From Acidimicrobiaceae bacterium (lineage in GTDB: Bacteria; Actinomycetota; Acidimicrobiia; Acidimicrobiales; RAAP-2), in NCBI GenBank assembly GCA_003152015.1, contig PLZF01000090.1:34133-98132 (forward strand): 64,000 nt of DNA, read 5' to 3'. The notes below the pieces were generated by a model that was given only the letters and a program-made list of their open reading frames with translations, searched no databases and had not been told where the DNA came from. Within the stretch, counting starts at the first letter, position 1. The number at the start of each line of letters is the position of its first letter. Of this stretch, positions 40,090 through 48,858 are shown piece by piece. Both the position numbers and the translations under genes were made by a program.

Positions 40090-41271
40090 CTACCTACCGG
40101 AGAGGTCCTTGCCCGCCAGTCGTTCGCCCACCAATCGCAACCGCTCCATCGGCTGGACCATCGCCACCCGGACAAAGCCGGCACCGCCCTCTCCGTAGAG
40201 TTCGCCGGGACTGGCCAGCAGGCCGCCTTCCAATGCCAACGTTTCGACCAGGCCCCACCCGCCATCGGGGACCGTGGTGGGAACTGCCACCCACAGGTAG
40301 AAGCCACCTGCCGGCATCGGAGTCGGGAGACCGGCGTCGGCCAATACTCCGCGGAGGTAGCTCAGCCGATCCCGGTAACGCTGCCGTTGGACCTCCACGT
40401 GCGAGTCGTCATCGAAAGCCACCACCGCGGCAGCCTGGACCGGGCCCGGAACCATCAGCCCGGCATGGCGCCGGACATCGAGCAGGTAACCGACGATATC
40501 GGGGTCCCCGGCGTAGAAGCCGGCCCGGACCCCGGCCATGTTGGACCGTTTGGACAGGGAATGCACCGCCACCACCCCGCCCAATCCGTTGGTCAAGACG
40601 GTCCTGGGCGGCCCATCCCAGGTGAACTCGGCATAACACTCGTCGGAAAAGATGGGGATCCCACGATGGCGGCCCCACTCGGCCACCGCATCCATATCGG
40701 TGAGCAACCCGGTCGGGTTCGACGGTGTGTTGGCCCACAACAGCAGGGCCCGTTCGACGTCGCCGGCGGAAATCGAGTCGAGGTCGAGTCCTCCCCCCGG
40801 GAGCTCCTTCACCGGGACGGATCGGCAACTGCCCAGTAACGCCCCCATGGCGTAGGTGGGGTACGACACCGACGGGTAGAGGACGGTGTCCCGCCCGGGA
40901 GTACGAAGGCGGAGGTACTGGGCGGCCGACGCTACGAACTCCTTGGTCCCTACGCAAGCGGCCAACTCGAGCTCAGGGTCGACAACCGCCCCGAACCGCC
41001 TGGACAACCACCCGGCGGCGGCATGGCGATAGGCGCGCGACCCGGGAGACGTGGGATAGCCCCGCTCTGTTCCCGACGACGCCTCGGCCTCGATGACTGC
41101 ATCCGGCGGCGGGTCGCACGGAGTGCCTATGGAACAGTCGACGATTCCGGTGCTCCCCTGGACCAGATCACCGAATCGCTGAACCGCCCGCTCTCGTAGA
41201 GCCGTCAACCGGTCGTAGGGATACGGCGGAGGCGAGAAGCCGACCGTGGAATGTGGCGTGATGGTGCTCAT
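40090..41271 (-). CDS. dapC: Succinyldiaminopimelate transaminase
   Basis: About 393 residues, fold type I aminotransferase. NTPSNPTGLLTD binds PLP and FSDECYAEFTWDG precedes the Schiff-base lysine in VHSLSKRSNMAGVRAGFYAGD. It converts N-succinyl-2-amino-6-ketopimelate to N-succinyl-LL-DAP. Function is assigned from its position directly upstream of dapD and dapE. ATG 41271 overlaps the hflX stop by one base (TGATG); ATG 41280 is an alternative. Confidence 0.9.
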   Translation of the reverse strand: MSTITPHSTVGFSPPPYPYDRLTALRERAVQRFGDLVQGSTGIVDCSIGTPCDPPPDAVIEAEASSGTERGYPTSPGSRAYRHAAAGWLSRRFGAVVDPELELAACVGTKEFVASAAQYLRLRTPGRDTVLYPSVSYPTYAMGALLGSCRSVPVKELPGGGLDLDSISAGDVERALLLWANTPSNPTGLLTDMDAVAEWGRHRGIPIFSDECYAEFTWDGPPRTVLTNGLGGVVAVHSLSKRSNMAGVRAGFYAGDPDIVGYLLDVRRHAGLMVPGPVQAAAVVAFDDDSHVEVQRQRYRDRLSYLRGVLADAGLPTPMPAGGFYLWVAVPTTVPDGGWGLVETLALEGGLLASPGELYGEGGAGFVRVAMVQPMERLRLVGERLAGKDLSGR

Positions 41272-42578
41272 CAGGCGCAAAATTCCCGGAATCGAGCCTT
41301 GCCCACGTCGTCCAGCACCACATGGAGGTGGGTGGCGTCATCGCTGGCCACCTCACTGACGATCTCACCCTCGCGGTGGACGGCGGCCAATACGTCGCCT
41401 CTCGCCCAGGGGATGACCAGCTCCACCGCCCGGTTTCCGACCCGGAGCCGGTCACCGATGGCTGTCAATAGCTCGTCGATTCCCTCGCCGGTGAGAGCTG
41501 ATGCAATGACCGAGCCGGGGTGGGCGTCCATGAGCCGCTTGCTCTCTTGGGCCGCTTCTTCGCCAAGGGCCACCACCGCGTCAGCTTTATTCACCACCAG
41601 GAGCTCGGGGAGCCCTTCGGCTCCGATTTCGGAGAGTACTGAGCGGACCGCGTCGATCTGACCCTCGAAATCGGGGGCCGATCCGTCCACCACGTGGACG
41701 ATGAGATCCGACTCACATACAACTTCGAGAGTGGACCGGAACGCTTCGACCACCTGGTGGGGCAGTTTGCGGACGAACCCGACGGTGTCAGTGAGGAGCA
41801 CCGTCTCGCCGCCGGGTAGGGCGAGCTGACGGGTCCTTGGATCGAGAGTGGAGAAGAGCCGGTTCTCCACCAGCACGTCGGCACCGCACAGCCGGTTCAG
41901 GAGTGTCGACTTGCCGGCATTGGTGTATCCGACCAGAGAGACTGTGCGCTGTCGGGACCGCGCCCGCCCCTTGCGTTGGGTACGACGGGTTCTGTCCAAC
42001 TGCCGGAGATCGGATTCGAGTCTGGTCATCCGCCGCACGAGGCGCCGGCGATCGACTTCGAGCTGGGTCTCACCGGGACCCCGTGTCCCGATCCCACCGG
42101 CTTGCTGGCTGAACGCCGTGCCGCGTCCCCGGAGGCGGGGAAGCCGATACCGGAGCAGTGCCAGCTCCACCTGGGCGCGCCCCTCGGGAGTGCGGGCATT
42201 CTGGGCAAAGATATCGAGTATCACCGCCGTCCGGTCGATGGCGGTCCGGCCGAGGATCTTCTCGAGGTTCCTCTGTTGGGCCGGGCTCAGATCGTCGTCA
42301 AACACCACCGTGTCAGCGTCGACGGCCAGGCATATCGACAGGAGCTCTTCCGCTTTGCCCTTCCCCACGAAGGTGGCGGGATCAGGGGTAGCCCGGCGCT
42401 GGACGATCCGATCCATCACATCGGCCCCGGCCGTGTCCACCAGCCGGGCCAGCTCATCAAGGCCGGCTTCGACAGAGGCCACGGTGGTATGAGGGAAGAC
42501 AACGCCGACCAGCACGATGCGCTCCCGGAACTTCCGGGAGATCAGGGTGTCGGTGAAGGCGGAATCGTTGGGGCTCAT
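41271..42578 (-). CDS. hflX: GTPase HflX
   Basis: 435 residues. An N-terminal HflX domain includes DELARLVDTAGADVMDRIVQRRATPDPATFVGKGKAEEL and GTRGPGETQLEVDRRRL. The G domain follows with VSLVGYTNAGKSTLLNRL (G1), DTVGFVRKLPHQVVEAFRSTLE (G3) and NKAD (G4). It splits stalled 70S ribosomes and helps in heat stress. It is inserted between dapF and dapC and overlaps both, a neighbourhood without obvious functional link. Confidence 0.96.
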   Translation of the reverse strand: MSPNDSAFTDTLISRKFRERIVLVGVVFPHTTVASVEAGLDELARLVDTAGADVMDRIVQRRATPDPATFVGKGKAEELLSICLAVDADTVVFDDDLSPAQQRNLEKILGRTAIDRTAVILDIFAQNARTPEGRAQVELALLRYRLPRLRGRGTAFSQQAGGIGTRGPGETQLEVDRRRLVRRMTRLESDLRQLDRTRRTQRKGRARSRQRTVSLVGYTNAGKSTLLNRLCGADVLVENRLFSTLDPRTRQLALPGGETVLLTDTVGFVRKLPHQVVEAFRSTLEVVCESDLIVHVVDGSAPDFEGQIDAVRSVLSEIGAEGLPELLVVNKADAVVALGEEAAQESKRLMDAHPGSVIASALTGEGIDELLTAIGDRLRVGNRAVELVIPWARGDVLAAVHREGEIVSEVASDDATHLHVVLDDVGKARFREFCA

Positions 42579-43405
42579 CGGCGGGCCGCACCCAGCACAC
42601 TCGAGGGAGTGACCTCGATATCAGCCACCTTGCGCACCGGCCCGGCCAGTCGTATCCCATCGGGGTTGAGGGTCACTTCGAGCGTCCCCCCCGGGTTGTG
42701 TACCCGCACCCGGTCACTGACCATTCCCCAGCTGCGGGCCGCGGCCGCCGCTGCGCAGCTTCCCGTCCCACACGCCTGGGTCTCCCCCACCCCACGCTCC
42801 CATACCCGGAGGTCGAGATCGTCGGGAGTCGGACCGACCGAGATGAACTCGACATTGATGCCGCCGGGGTGCACGCCCTGAAGCCGGCTCCCGATCTCGG
42901 CCACGTCCACGCTGGTTGGATCGGGGCCCAGGAGGACGAGATGGGGATTGCCCATGTCGACGGTACGGGCCCGGCGATCAGCAAACTGCTGCGCCTGGTC
43001 GGGACCCAGTTCGGCTTTGCCCATATCGACCGAGGCCGCCGCAGCCCCGACTGCGTCTCCGGTCCGGTACTCGACGGTCCGGACGCCGCCCAGCGTCCAT
43101 ACGCTGAAATCGGGAGGAGTCACCAGTCCGGCGTCCACTGCGGCTTGGGCCAAGCAGCGAATGCCGTTGCCGCTCATTTCCGCCTCGGAGCCGTCGGCAT
43201 TGCGAAGATCCATCGACAGATCGGAGCCCTCGCGACCAGCCAGAATTCTGATCACCCCGTCGGCACCGATTCCAAACCGCCGGTCGCACAGGGCGCGCAC
43301 CAACTCCGGTGCCACCCGGTGCCGGTCCTCGATGTCGACCACGACAAGGAAGTCGTTTCCGGCACCGTGGTGCTTGGTCAACTGGAGTGTTCGATGGTCA
43401 TCCAT
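42575..43405 (-). CDS. dapF: Diaminopimelate epimerase
   Basis: 276 residues, PLP-independent epimerase converting LL-DAP to meso-DAP. The two catalytic cysteines are in EMSGNGIRCLAQ and TQACGTGSCAAA. The N-terminus LTKHHGAGNDFLVV is diagnostic. The ATG at 43405 (MDDHRTLQL) overlaps miaA by eight bases; the track start at 43510 lies in miaA. It completes the DAP pathway with dapC, dapD and dapE downstream. Confidence 0.95.
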   Translation of the reverse strand: MDDHRTLQLTKHHGAGNDFLVVVDIEDRHRVAPELVRALCDRRFGIGADGVIRILAGREGSDLSMDLRNADGSEAEMSGNGIRCLAQAAVDAGLVTPPDFSVWTLGGVRTVEYRTGDAVGAAAASVDMGKAELGPDQAQQFADRRARTVDMGNPHLVLLGPDPTSVDVAEIGSRLQGVHPGGINVEFISVGPTPDDLDLRVWERGVGETQACGTGSCAAAAAARSWGMVSDRVRVHNPGGTLEVTLNPDGIRLAGPVRKVADIEVTPSSVLGAARR

Positions 43406-44474
43406 GGTTCTGGTTCTCTGCGTCGAGGTCAGTCTCCCACCGTCTCGGTGGATCTTGGCGTAGCAGGGTCTGGCCGAACAGGTCGGCAATCCGAGCCACC
43501 CCGTCTTCACCTGGTTCTAACCACAGGATACGGGGATCACGACGGAACCATGCCCATTGCCGGCGAGCGAAGGTGCGGGTGCGCCGAACCGCTTCGGCCA
43601 CCGCATCATCCAGCGGAACTCCGTCTTCGACGTGGGACAACAGTTCGCGATACCCGAGGGCCTGGCGGGCGGTACGCGACAATCCGCCCGGCAACGCAGC
43701 CAGGGAACGCACTTCGTCGAGGAAACCGAGGTCCATCATGGTGTTGAAGCGTTCAGCAATACGGCGGTCTGTCTCCTCGGGGACGTAGCGGACGCCCACC
43801 AGGGTGACCTGACTGGGTGGATACGCCTCCAACCCGGGCCCGAACGACGAAAACTGTCGCCCCGATCCGAGTGACACTTCCAGGGCCCTGACCAGACGGC
43901 GACGATTGGTGGGCTCCAGGCGACCGGCCGCCACCGGATCGAGGGACGCCAACCGGGCGTGAAGTGCCGCCATCACCACCCACTCGCCTGGGCTCCCTTC
44001 CGGTCCCCCGGCCGCCAACTCGTCGTTGAGCCGGGTCACCACCTCGGGGTAGCGACCCGGAAACGACAGATCGTCGACAATCGAACGCAGATAGAGTCCG
44101 GTCCCCCCGACCAGTAGGGCGCCATGGGCCCGGGCCGAGACTTCATCCAAGGCGGTACGGGCCGCGGCCTGAAACTGCTGCACGGCGAACTCGTCGGTGG
44201 GCTCGACCAGGTCGATCAAGTGATAATCCACCCGGCTGCGTACGGCCGGGGGCGGCGTGGCGGTGCCGATATCCATACCCCGATACACCGCCATGGAGTC
44301 CACCGACAGGAGCTCCACCCGAAATGGCCAACCGGTCCCACCGTCGGTTGCAGCGTTGTCCGATGCTTCGGCCACCGCCAATGCCAAAGCCGACTTCCCC
44401 GAGGCGGTGGGGCCGACCAGGGCCACCACGCCGGGAGACGATGCTCCCATCGGTGGGACGGAGTCAGCCGGCAA
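43398..44474 (-). CDS. miaA: tRNA dimethylallyltransferase
   Basis: 358 residues. The P-loop is VALVGPTASGKSALAL, SVDSMAVYRGMDIGTATP binds substrate, and LVGGTGLYLRSIVDDL and QALGYRELLSHV are later family motifs. It prenylates A37 of tRNAs reading UNN codons, the step before MiaB. ATG 44474 overlaps the miaB stop region by 11 bases; ATG 44450 (MGASSPG) is also possible. Confidence 0.95.
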   Translation of the reverse strand: MPADSVPPMGASSPGVVALVGPTASGKSALALAVAEASDNAATDGGTGWPFRVELLSVDSMAVYRGMDIGTATPPPAVRSRVDYHLIDLVEPTDEFAVQQFQAAARTALDEVSARAHGALLVGGTGLYLRSIVDDLSFPGRYPEVVTRLNDELAAGGPEGSPGEWVVMAALHARLASLDPVAAGRLEPTNRRRLVRALEVSLGSGRQFSSFGPGLEAYPPSQVTLVGVRYVPEETDRRIAERFNTMMDLGFLDEVRSLAALPGGLSRTARQALGYRELLSHVEDGVPLDDAVAEAVRRTRTFARRQWAWFRRDPRILWLEPGEDGVARIADLFGQTLLRQDPPRRWETDLDAENQNHG

Positions 44475-45924
44475 CGACAGGGATACGGGTGCGGTGTCGG
44501 GGCAGAGCGGTGACCTCGATGAGCTCTCCGAACAGGTGATGGCGGGCGGAACCCGTCACCCGCACCTCGGCAAACGATCCGATGGCAATCCGTCGCCCTT
44601 CAACCGGCTCGAAATGAACCAGTTTGTTTTGACCGGTGCGGCCGGTAATGACTGACGGATCCCGTTTGGAAGGACCTTCCACCAGCACTTCCTCCACCTT
44701 TCCGATTCGGGCCCTGTGCCGGACGAGCGCGGAGCGCTCAACCACCGCCCGGAGTCGCTCCATCCGTTCAGCCGCCACTTCCGATGGGACGAATCGATCC
44801 TGCATGGCCGCGGCTCGGGTGCCGGGGCGGGGGGAGAAGACGAAGGTGTACGCGCTGTCGTAATTGGCCTCGGCGGCAACCTCGAGGGTGCGTTCGAAGT
44901 CGTCTTCGGTCTCACCGGGGAAACCGACGATGAGATCGGTGCTGACCGCCAGATCGGAAATGGCGGCTCGGGCGTCGGCCAGGCGGGCCAGGTACCGTTC
45001 GGCTGTGTAGCCACGGCGCATGGCCGTCAGGGTGGTATTGCTGCCGGCCTGCAGAGGAAGGTGGAGATGGTCGCAGACTTCGGGTGTCTCGGCCATGGCG
45101 GCGATGGTCTCGGGCCGGAGGTCTTTGGGGTGGGGGCTGGTGAAGCGAACCCGGCGGATGCCATCCACAGCACTGACCAACCGGAGCAGCTCGGCGAAGA
45201 GGGGTGCCCGTTTGGTGATGTCGCGTCCGTACGAGTTGACGTTTTGGCCCAGCAGGGTGACCTCGGTCACCCCGCGGTCGGCCAGGGTCCGGACTTCCGC
45301 CACCAGGTCATCCATGCGACGAGATACCTCACCGCCTCGGACCGAGGGCACGATGCAGAAGGCACACGAGTTGTTGCATCCCATCTGAATCGTCACCCAG
45401 GCGGCATAGGGAAGGTCGCGTACCGCACCGACGGCGGCGGCCTGTTGCCCCTGGGCGGAAAGATGGCTCTCCGGTAGTGGTTCGTCGAGGATCTCCACGA
45501 TCGGTCCGGAGCGAGCCGCCCGGCGCAGCAGCTCTGGCGCGTTGGCCAAATTGTGGGTGCCGAAGACCACATCCACGTGACTGGCCCGCTCCCGGATCCG
45601 TCCTTTGTCCATTTGGGCCAGGCACCCCCCGACCGCAATCTGCATGTCGGGTCGCTGTTCGCGCAGGGTCTTGAGGTTTCCCAGATGTCCGTAGAACTTG
45701 TTGTCGGCATTCTCCCGGATGCAGCACGTGTTGAACACCACCACGTCAGCCGACTCCAGGTCGGGGATCGACACCAGGCCGTCGGCGGTGAGCAGCCCGG
45801 CCAGCCGCTCCGAATCGTGATCGTTCATCTGGCAACCGAAGGTTTGGATATGAAATGTCCGCTGGGGGGATGCAAGCCCTGGCCCCAGGGGAGCTCCTGG
45901 GTCGGGATCGGTGCCTGATATCAC
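44464..45924 (-). CDS. miaB: tRNA-2-methylthio-N6-dimethylallyladenosine synthase
   Basis: A 486-residue radical-SAM methylthiotransferase. The N-terminal cluster cysteines are in TFGCQMNDHDSERL, NTCCIREN and VGGCLAQMD. The radical-SAM motif is QMGCNNSCAFCIVPSVRG (CxxxCxxC). A C-terminal TRAM domain ends the protein. It methylthiolates the i6A37 made by MiaA, whose gene follows directly. Confidence 0.96.
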   Translation of the reverse strand: MISGTDPDPGAPLGPGLASPQRTFHIQTFGCQMNDHDSERLAGLLTADGLVSIPDLESADVVVFNTCCIRENADNKFYGHLGNLKTLREQRPDMQIAVGGCLAQMDKGRIRERASHVDVVFGTHNLANAPELLRRAARSGPIVEILDEPLPESHLSAQGQQAAAVGAVRDLPYAAWVTIQMGCNNSCAFCIVPSVRGGEVSRRMDDLVAEVRTLADRGVTEVTLLGQNVNSYGRDITKRAPLFAELLRLVSAVDGIRRVRFTSPHPKDLRPETIAAMAETPEVCDHLHLPLQAGSNTTLTAMRRGYTAERYLARLADARAAISDLAVSTDLIVGFPGETEDDFERTLEVAAEANYDSAYTFVFSPRPGTRAAAMQDRFVPSEVAAERMERLRAVVERSALVRHRARIGKVEEVLVEGPSKRDPSVITGRTGQNKLVHFEPVEGRRIAIGSFAEVRVTGSARHHLFGELIEVTALPRHRTRIPVVAG

Positions 45925-45952
45925 CGTCCCATGGTATTGCCCCGATGACGAC

Positions 45953-46309
45953 CTACGGGTGCGAAGCCTCCACCACCGTGTGAATGCCCCCCCTGACCAG
46001 CCAGTCGGTGATCACTGTCATCTCATTGGGGGCGATCGCACCCACCAGATCATCGAGGATCCGGTTGGTCACATCCTCGTGGAATGCACCCTCATCCCGA
46101 TAGCTCCAGAGGTAGAGCTTGAGCGACTTGAGTTCCACGATGAACTCGCCGGGGACGTAGGACACCGTTACCGTGGCAAAGTCGGGCTGTCCGGTCATCG
46201 GGCAGATGCACGTGAACTCCGGTGTATCGCAGCGCACCTCGTAGCGGCGCCCCGGATGGGGATTGGGAATGGCCTGCAATTCTTTCGATGGGCAAGACGG
46301 CACGGCCAA
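45953..46309 (-). CDS. queF: 7-cyano-7-deazaguanine reductase (preQ1 synthase), short type
   Basis: 118 residues, the unimodular QueF. The catalytic cysteine is in PEFTCICPMTGQPDFA, with the motif VELKSLKLYLWSYRDEGAFHED. It reduces the nitrile of preQ0 to preQ1 with NADPH in queuosine synthesis. Other queuosine genes are not in this window. Its neighbours miaB and miaA are also tRNA-modification genes. It lies 17 bases after thrB and 28 before miaB. Confidence 0.95.
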   Translation of the reverse strand: MAVPSCPSKELQAIPNPHPGRRYEVRCDTPEFTCICPMTGQPDFATVTVSYVPGEFIVELKSLKLYLWSYRDEGAFHEDVTNRILDDLVGAIAPNEMTVITDWLVRGGIHTVVEASHP

Positions 46310-46326
46310 GATTCTACGGGCGGAAA

Positions 46327-47346
46327 CTACCGGTTCCCGTCAAAGTCGTAGAACTGGCCCCCGCCGTCGGGAACCGTACCGCCAGCCTCGTCCGTATCGC
46401 CTTGTCCATCGGCGGACCACGAGGGCTGGCGATCACGCCAAAAATCATCAGAGCCGTCTCGATCGACGATCAGTCCGTGCATGTCCGGCCCGAGAAGAAG
46501 CGCCTTTCCCGGGACATCCGCTTCGGCCATCGCTTCTTTGGCCGCTTGTTGCACCTTGGCCCCATCCGCACCACGGCAGATCCCGAGCAGCGAGGACCCG
46601 GCCCCTGACCAACACACGGCCAGGGCGCCACCGGCCGAGAGCTTGGAAAGCAGATTCGGTGCCGCCGGGAAGAGCGGGCTCCGAAAATCCTGATGGAGTC
46701 GGTCTTCGGTGGCTTCCTTCAGCAGTACCCGGCTGTCGGCCAACCCGGCGATCAGGAGAGCCATGCGGGACAGATTGAAGGCGGCATTTTCGCGGGTGAC
46801 CTCGTTGGGGAGCGCGAACCGCGCCTTGGCGGTCGACAAGATGAGATCGGGGACGATGATCACGAAGACCAGGCTGACATCGAGCGTGAGGCGCACTACC
46901 CGCACCGCACCCTTGACCATGGCTGCGGCTACCAGGCCACCAACCACTGCTGCAGCGGCATTGTCGGGGTGCCCGTCCATGTAGGCGGCCACGGCCAACG
47001 GATCCTTGGCCCCGGCCGCGGCCGCGGCGGCGGCGGCGAGGGCGGCGGAAGATCCGAGCCCTCTTCCCACCGGAACCTCAGACCGGACGGTAATCGCCAG
47101 TCGGTCCGTCCCCGCCACCTCGATGGCCACCCGGGCGGCCAGATGGGAAGGGTCGTCGGACATGCCTGCACCTTCTCCCACCGATCGGACGATCAGGCGG
47201 GAGGCCTTTTCCACTTCGACCTCGACATATAGATCGAGGGCAACGGCAAGGGTATCGAATCCCGGGCCGAGATTGGCAGACGATGCTGGGGCACGTGCTC
47301 GCACGACGTCAGGGTACTCGTCACACGCGGCTCGGGGCGGGACCAA
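46327..47346 (-). CDS. thrB: Homoserine kinase
   Basis: 339 residues, GHMP kinase. ARAPASSANLGPGFDTLAVAL is the typical N-terminus and PVGRGLGSSAALAAAA the ATP loop; HPDNAAAAVVGG binds substrate. It phosphorylates homoserine in threonine synthesis, so it shares aspartate semialdehyde with the dap genes in the same run. A GTG at about 47304 could be the start instead of the first codon. The 25-residue C-terminal tail is poorly conserved. Confidence 0.9.
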   Translation of the reverse strand: MVPPRAACDEYPDVVRARAPASSANLGPGFDTLAVALDLYVEVEVEKASRLIVRSVGEGAGMSDDPSHLAARVAIEVAGTDRLAITVRSEVPVGRGLGSSAALAAAAAAAAGAKDPLAVAAYMDGHPDNAAAAVVGGLVAAAMVKGAVRVVRLTLDVSLVFVIIVPDLILSTAKARFALPNEVTRENAAFNLSRMALLIAGLADSRVLLKEATEDRLHQDFRSPLFPAAPNLLSKLSAGGALAVCWSGAGSSLLGICRGADGAKVQQAAKEAMAEADVPGKALLLGPDMHGLIVDRDGSDDFWRDRQPSWSADGQGDTDEAGGTVPDGGGQFYDFDGNR

Positions 47347-47382
47347 CGCGGCCGGCTGTCCGGGACAGCATCGGGGAATCGC

Positions 47383-48858
47383 CTACCGGTGAATCAGGCG
47401 CCACCACCAAGACGGTTCAGGAAGAGTCTTGGACAGGCGCAGAGGCACCAACTCGAGCTGGGTTCCGAGTGCATAGGAGACCGTCCCGACCCGTGCACCG
47501 CTTCGCCCGCCGGGAGGCACCGACAATGTGTGGGTGGCGACAACAGTCTGTCCCGGCCACGCCAGCACCATGGCCGGGCCCGAGGTGGCCACCGCCACCT
47601 CGTGAGGCATGCCTCCCCAGGTGGACGTGGCTGTGCCGACCACCTTGCCCGGATAGCTGAGAAGCACCGGGACCACTGCGCCCTCGGCCGCCGACAGCAA
47701 CGACTCTGCCGCCGGCCGGGTGAAACGCTCCGGATCCGGAACTATCAGATCTTGCACCGGCGTGGTGGTGGGCGGCGTGGTGGCCGGAGGCGGCGTGGTG
47801 GCCGGAGGCGGCGTGGTGGCCGGAGGCGGCGTGGTGGCCGGAGGCGGCGTGGTGGTCGTGGTGGTCGTGGTGGGGGGGACGATGGGCGCCGGCACCGGTT
47901 GCCCGATCACCACGGCCAGAACCAGCACCGGTCGACCGGCGATCACCCGTTCGGCCGCCAACACCATGCAACCACCGGCTTGCGAGGTGTACCCCGATTT
48001 GATCCCCACCACGCCGTTGGAACCGATTTCGGTCACGAGGTTGGGAAGGGTGCCGACCAGGGGAAGCGTCACCGATGACTTGGCCGCCACTTCGGCAAAT
48101 GTCGGAATTGCCATGGCTGCCGCCGCCACTTTCAGGCTGTCGACGGCGGAGGACACCGAGTGTTGGTCGAAACCGCTGGCATCGACGTAGTGGCTGCTGG
48201 TCATCCCCAACGAGGCGGCCAAAGCGTTCATCTTCACCACGAACGCCGCCTCGCTCCCCGCATCCCATACGGCAAGGGTGAAGGCGATGTTGTTGGCCGA
48301 TCGGGCCAGCAGCCCCTCGAGGAGTTGGCGTTCGGTCAGCACTTCGCCGACCGCAACCGCAATGACCGATTCGTCGCTGTGAGCGTCCTTGTCATATTCC
48401 GCCACGTCCGAGGCAGTCAGGGTGATGGAAGGCCCACTGGCGTTGGCTGGCACCGGGTGATCGCGAAGGATCACGACCGCGGTCGCCAACTTGGTGAGCG
48501 AGGCGACAGGCACCGGAGTGGTCTCATCCGAATTGGCGGCGAATCCCAGCGCCGGGACCTGCACCGCGCCCTGTCCCTTGGACGGCCATGGAAGGACCGG
48601 CGGGCCACCGGGAACCTTCACGGAGGCCAACGACGATTGCGATGCCGGCACGGGAAGGGGTCGGGTCACGTGCCACGCCTCGGCCAACCCGATTCCAATC
48701 ACTACCACCACCCCGATGCTCACCAGTGACCACCTGAGTCGATGTGACCCACGCTTGCTGTGGCGCCCACCACGCCGTCCGTTGTCGGCCGGAAGTGGAT
48801 CGGTAGGTTCGGAACTCGATCGTCCTACGATCGATTCCTCCGCTGTGCTGTTGATCAA
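47383..48858 (-). CDS. D-alanyl-D-alanine carboxypeptidase (PBP5/DacB-like, S11)
   Basis: 491 residues. One membrane helix lies near residues 43-62 (LRWSLVSIGVVVVIGIGLAEAW). The S11 domain has SxxK in VASLTKLATAVV, SxN in LLARSANNIAF and KSG in VGIKSGYTSQAGG. A threonine/proline linker with four copies of TTPPPA then leads to a C-terminal domain of about 110 residues, probably extracytoplasmic. It trims the terminal D-Ala of muropeptides. The TTG start overlaps the ftsK stop (TTGA). Confidence 0.88.
   Translation of the reverse strand: MINSTAEESIVGRSSSEPTDPLPADNGRRGGRHSKRGSHRLRWSLVSIGVVVVIGIGLAEAWHVTRPLPVPASQSSLASVKVPGGPPVLPWPSKGQGAVQVPALGFAANSDETTPVPVASLTKLATAVVILRDHPVPANASGPSITLTASDVAEYDKDAHSDESVIAVAVGEVLTERQLLEGLLARSANNIAFTLAVWDAGSEAAFVVKMNALAASLGMTSSHYVDASGFDQHSVSSAVDSLKVAAAAMAIPTFAEVAAKSSVTLPLVGTLPNLVTEIGSNGVVGIKSGYTSQAGGCMVLAAERVIAGRPVLVLAVVIGQPVPAPIVPPTTTTTTTTPPPATTPPPATTPPPATTPPPATTPPTTTPVQDLIVPDPERFTRPAAESLLSAAEGAVVPVLLSYPGKVVGTATSTWGGMPHEVAVATSGPAMVLAWPGQTVVATHTLSVPPGGRSGARVGTVSYALGTQLELVPLRLSKTLPEPSWWWRLIHR
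47774..47845 (-). repeat. 18-bp tandem repeat, four copies, coding TTPPPA
   Basis: On the plus strand GGCGTGGTGGCCGGAGGC occurs four times head to tail without change, followed by a partial unit. It lies inside the D,D-carboxypeptidase gene and encodes a flexible Thr/Pro linker. Identical copies suggest recent expansion and possible length variation between strains. Confidence 0.9.

Noticed and set aside
38932-40839. 635-residue plus-strand ORF
   Set aside because: Antisense shadow of dapE, dapD and dapC; no family resemblance.
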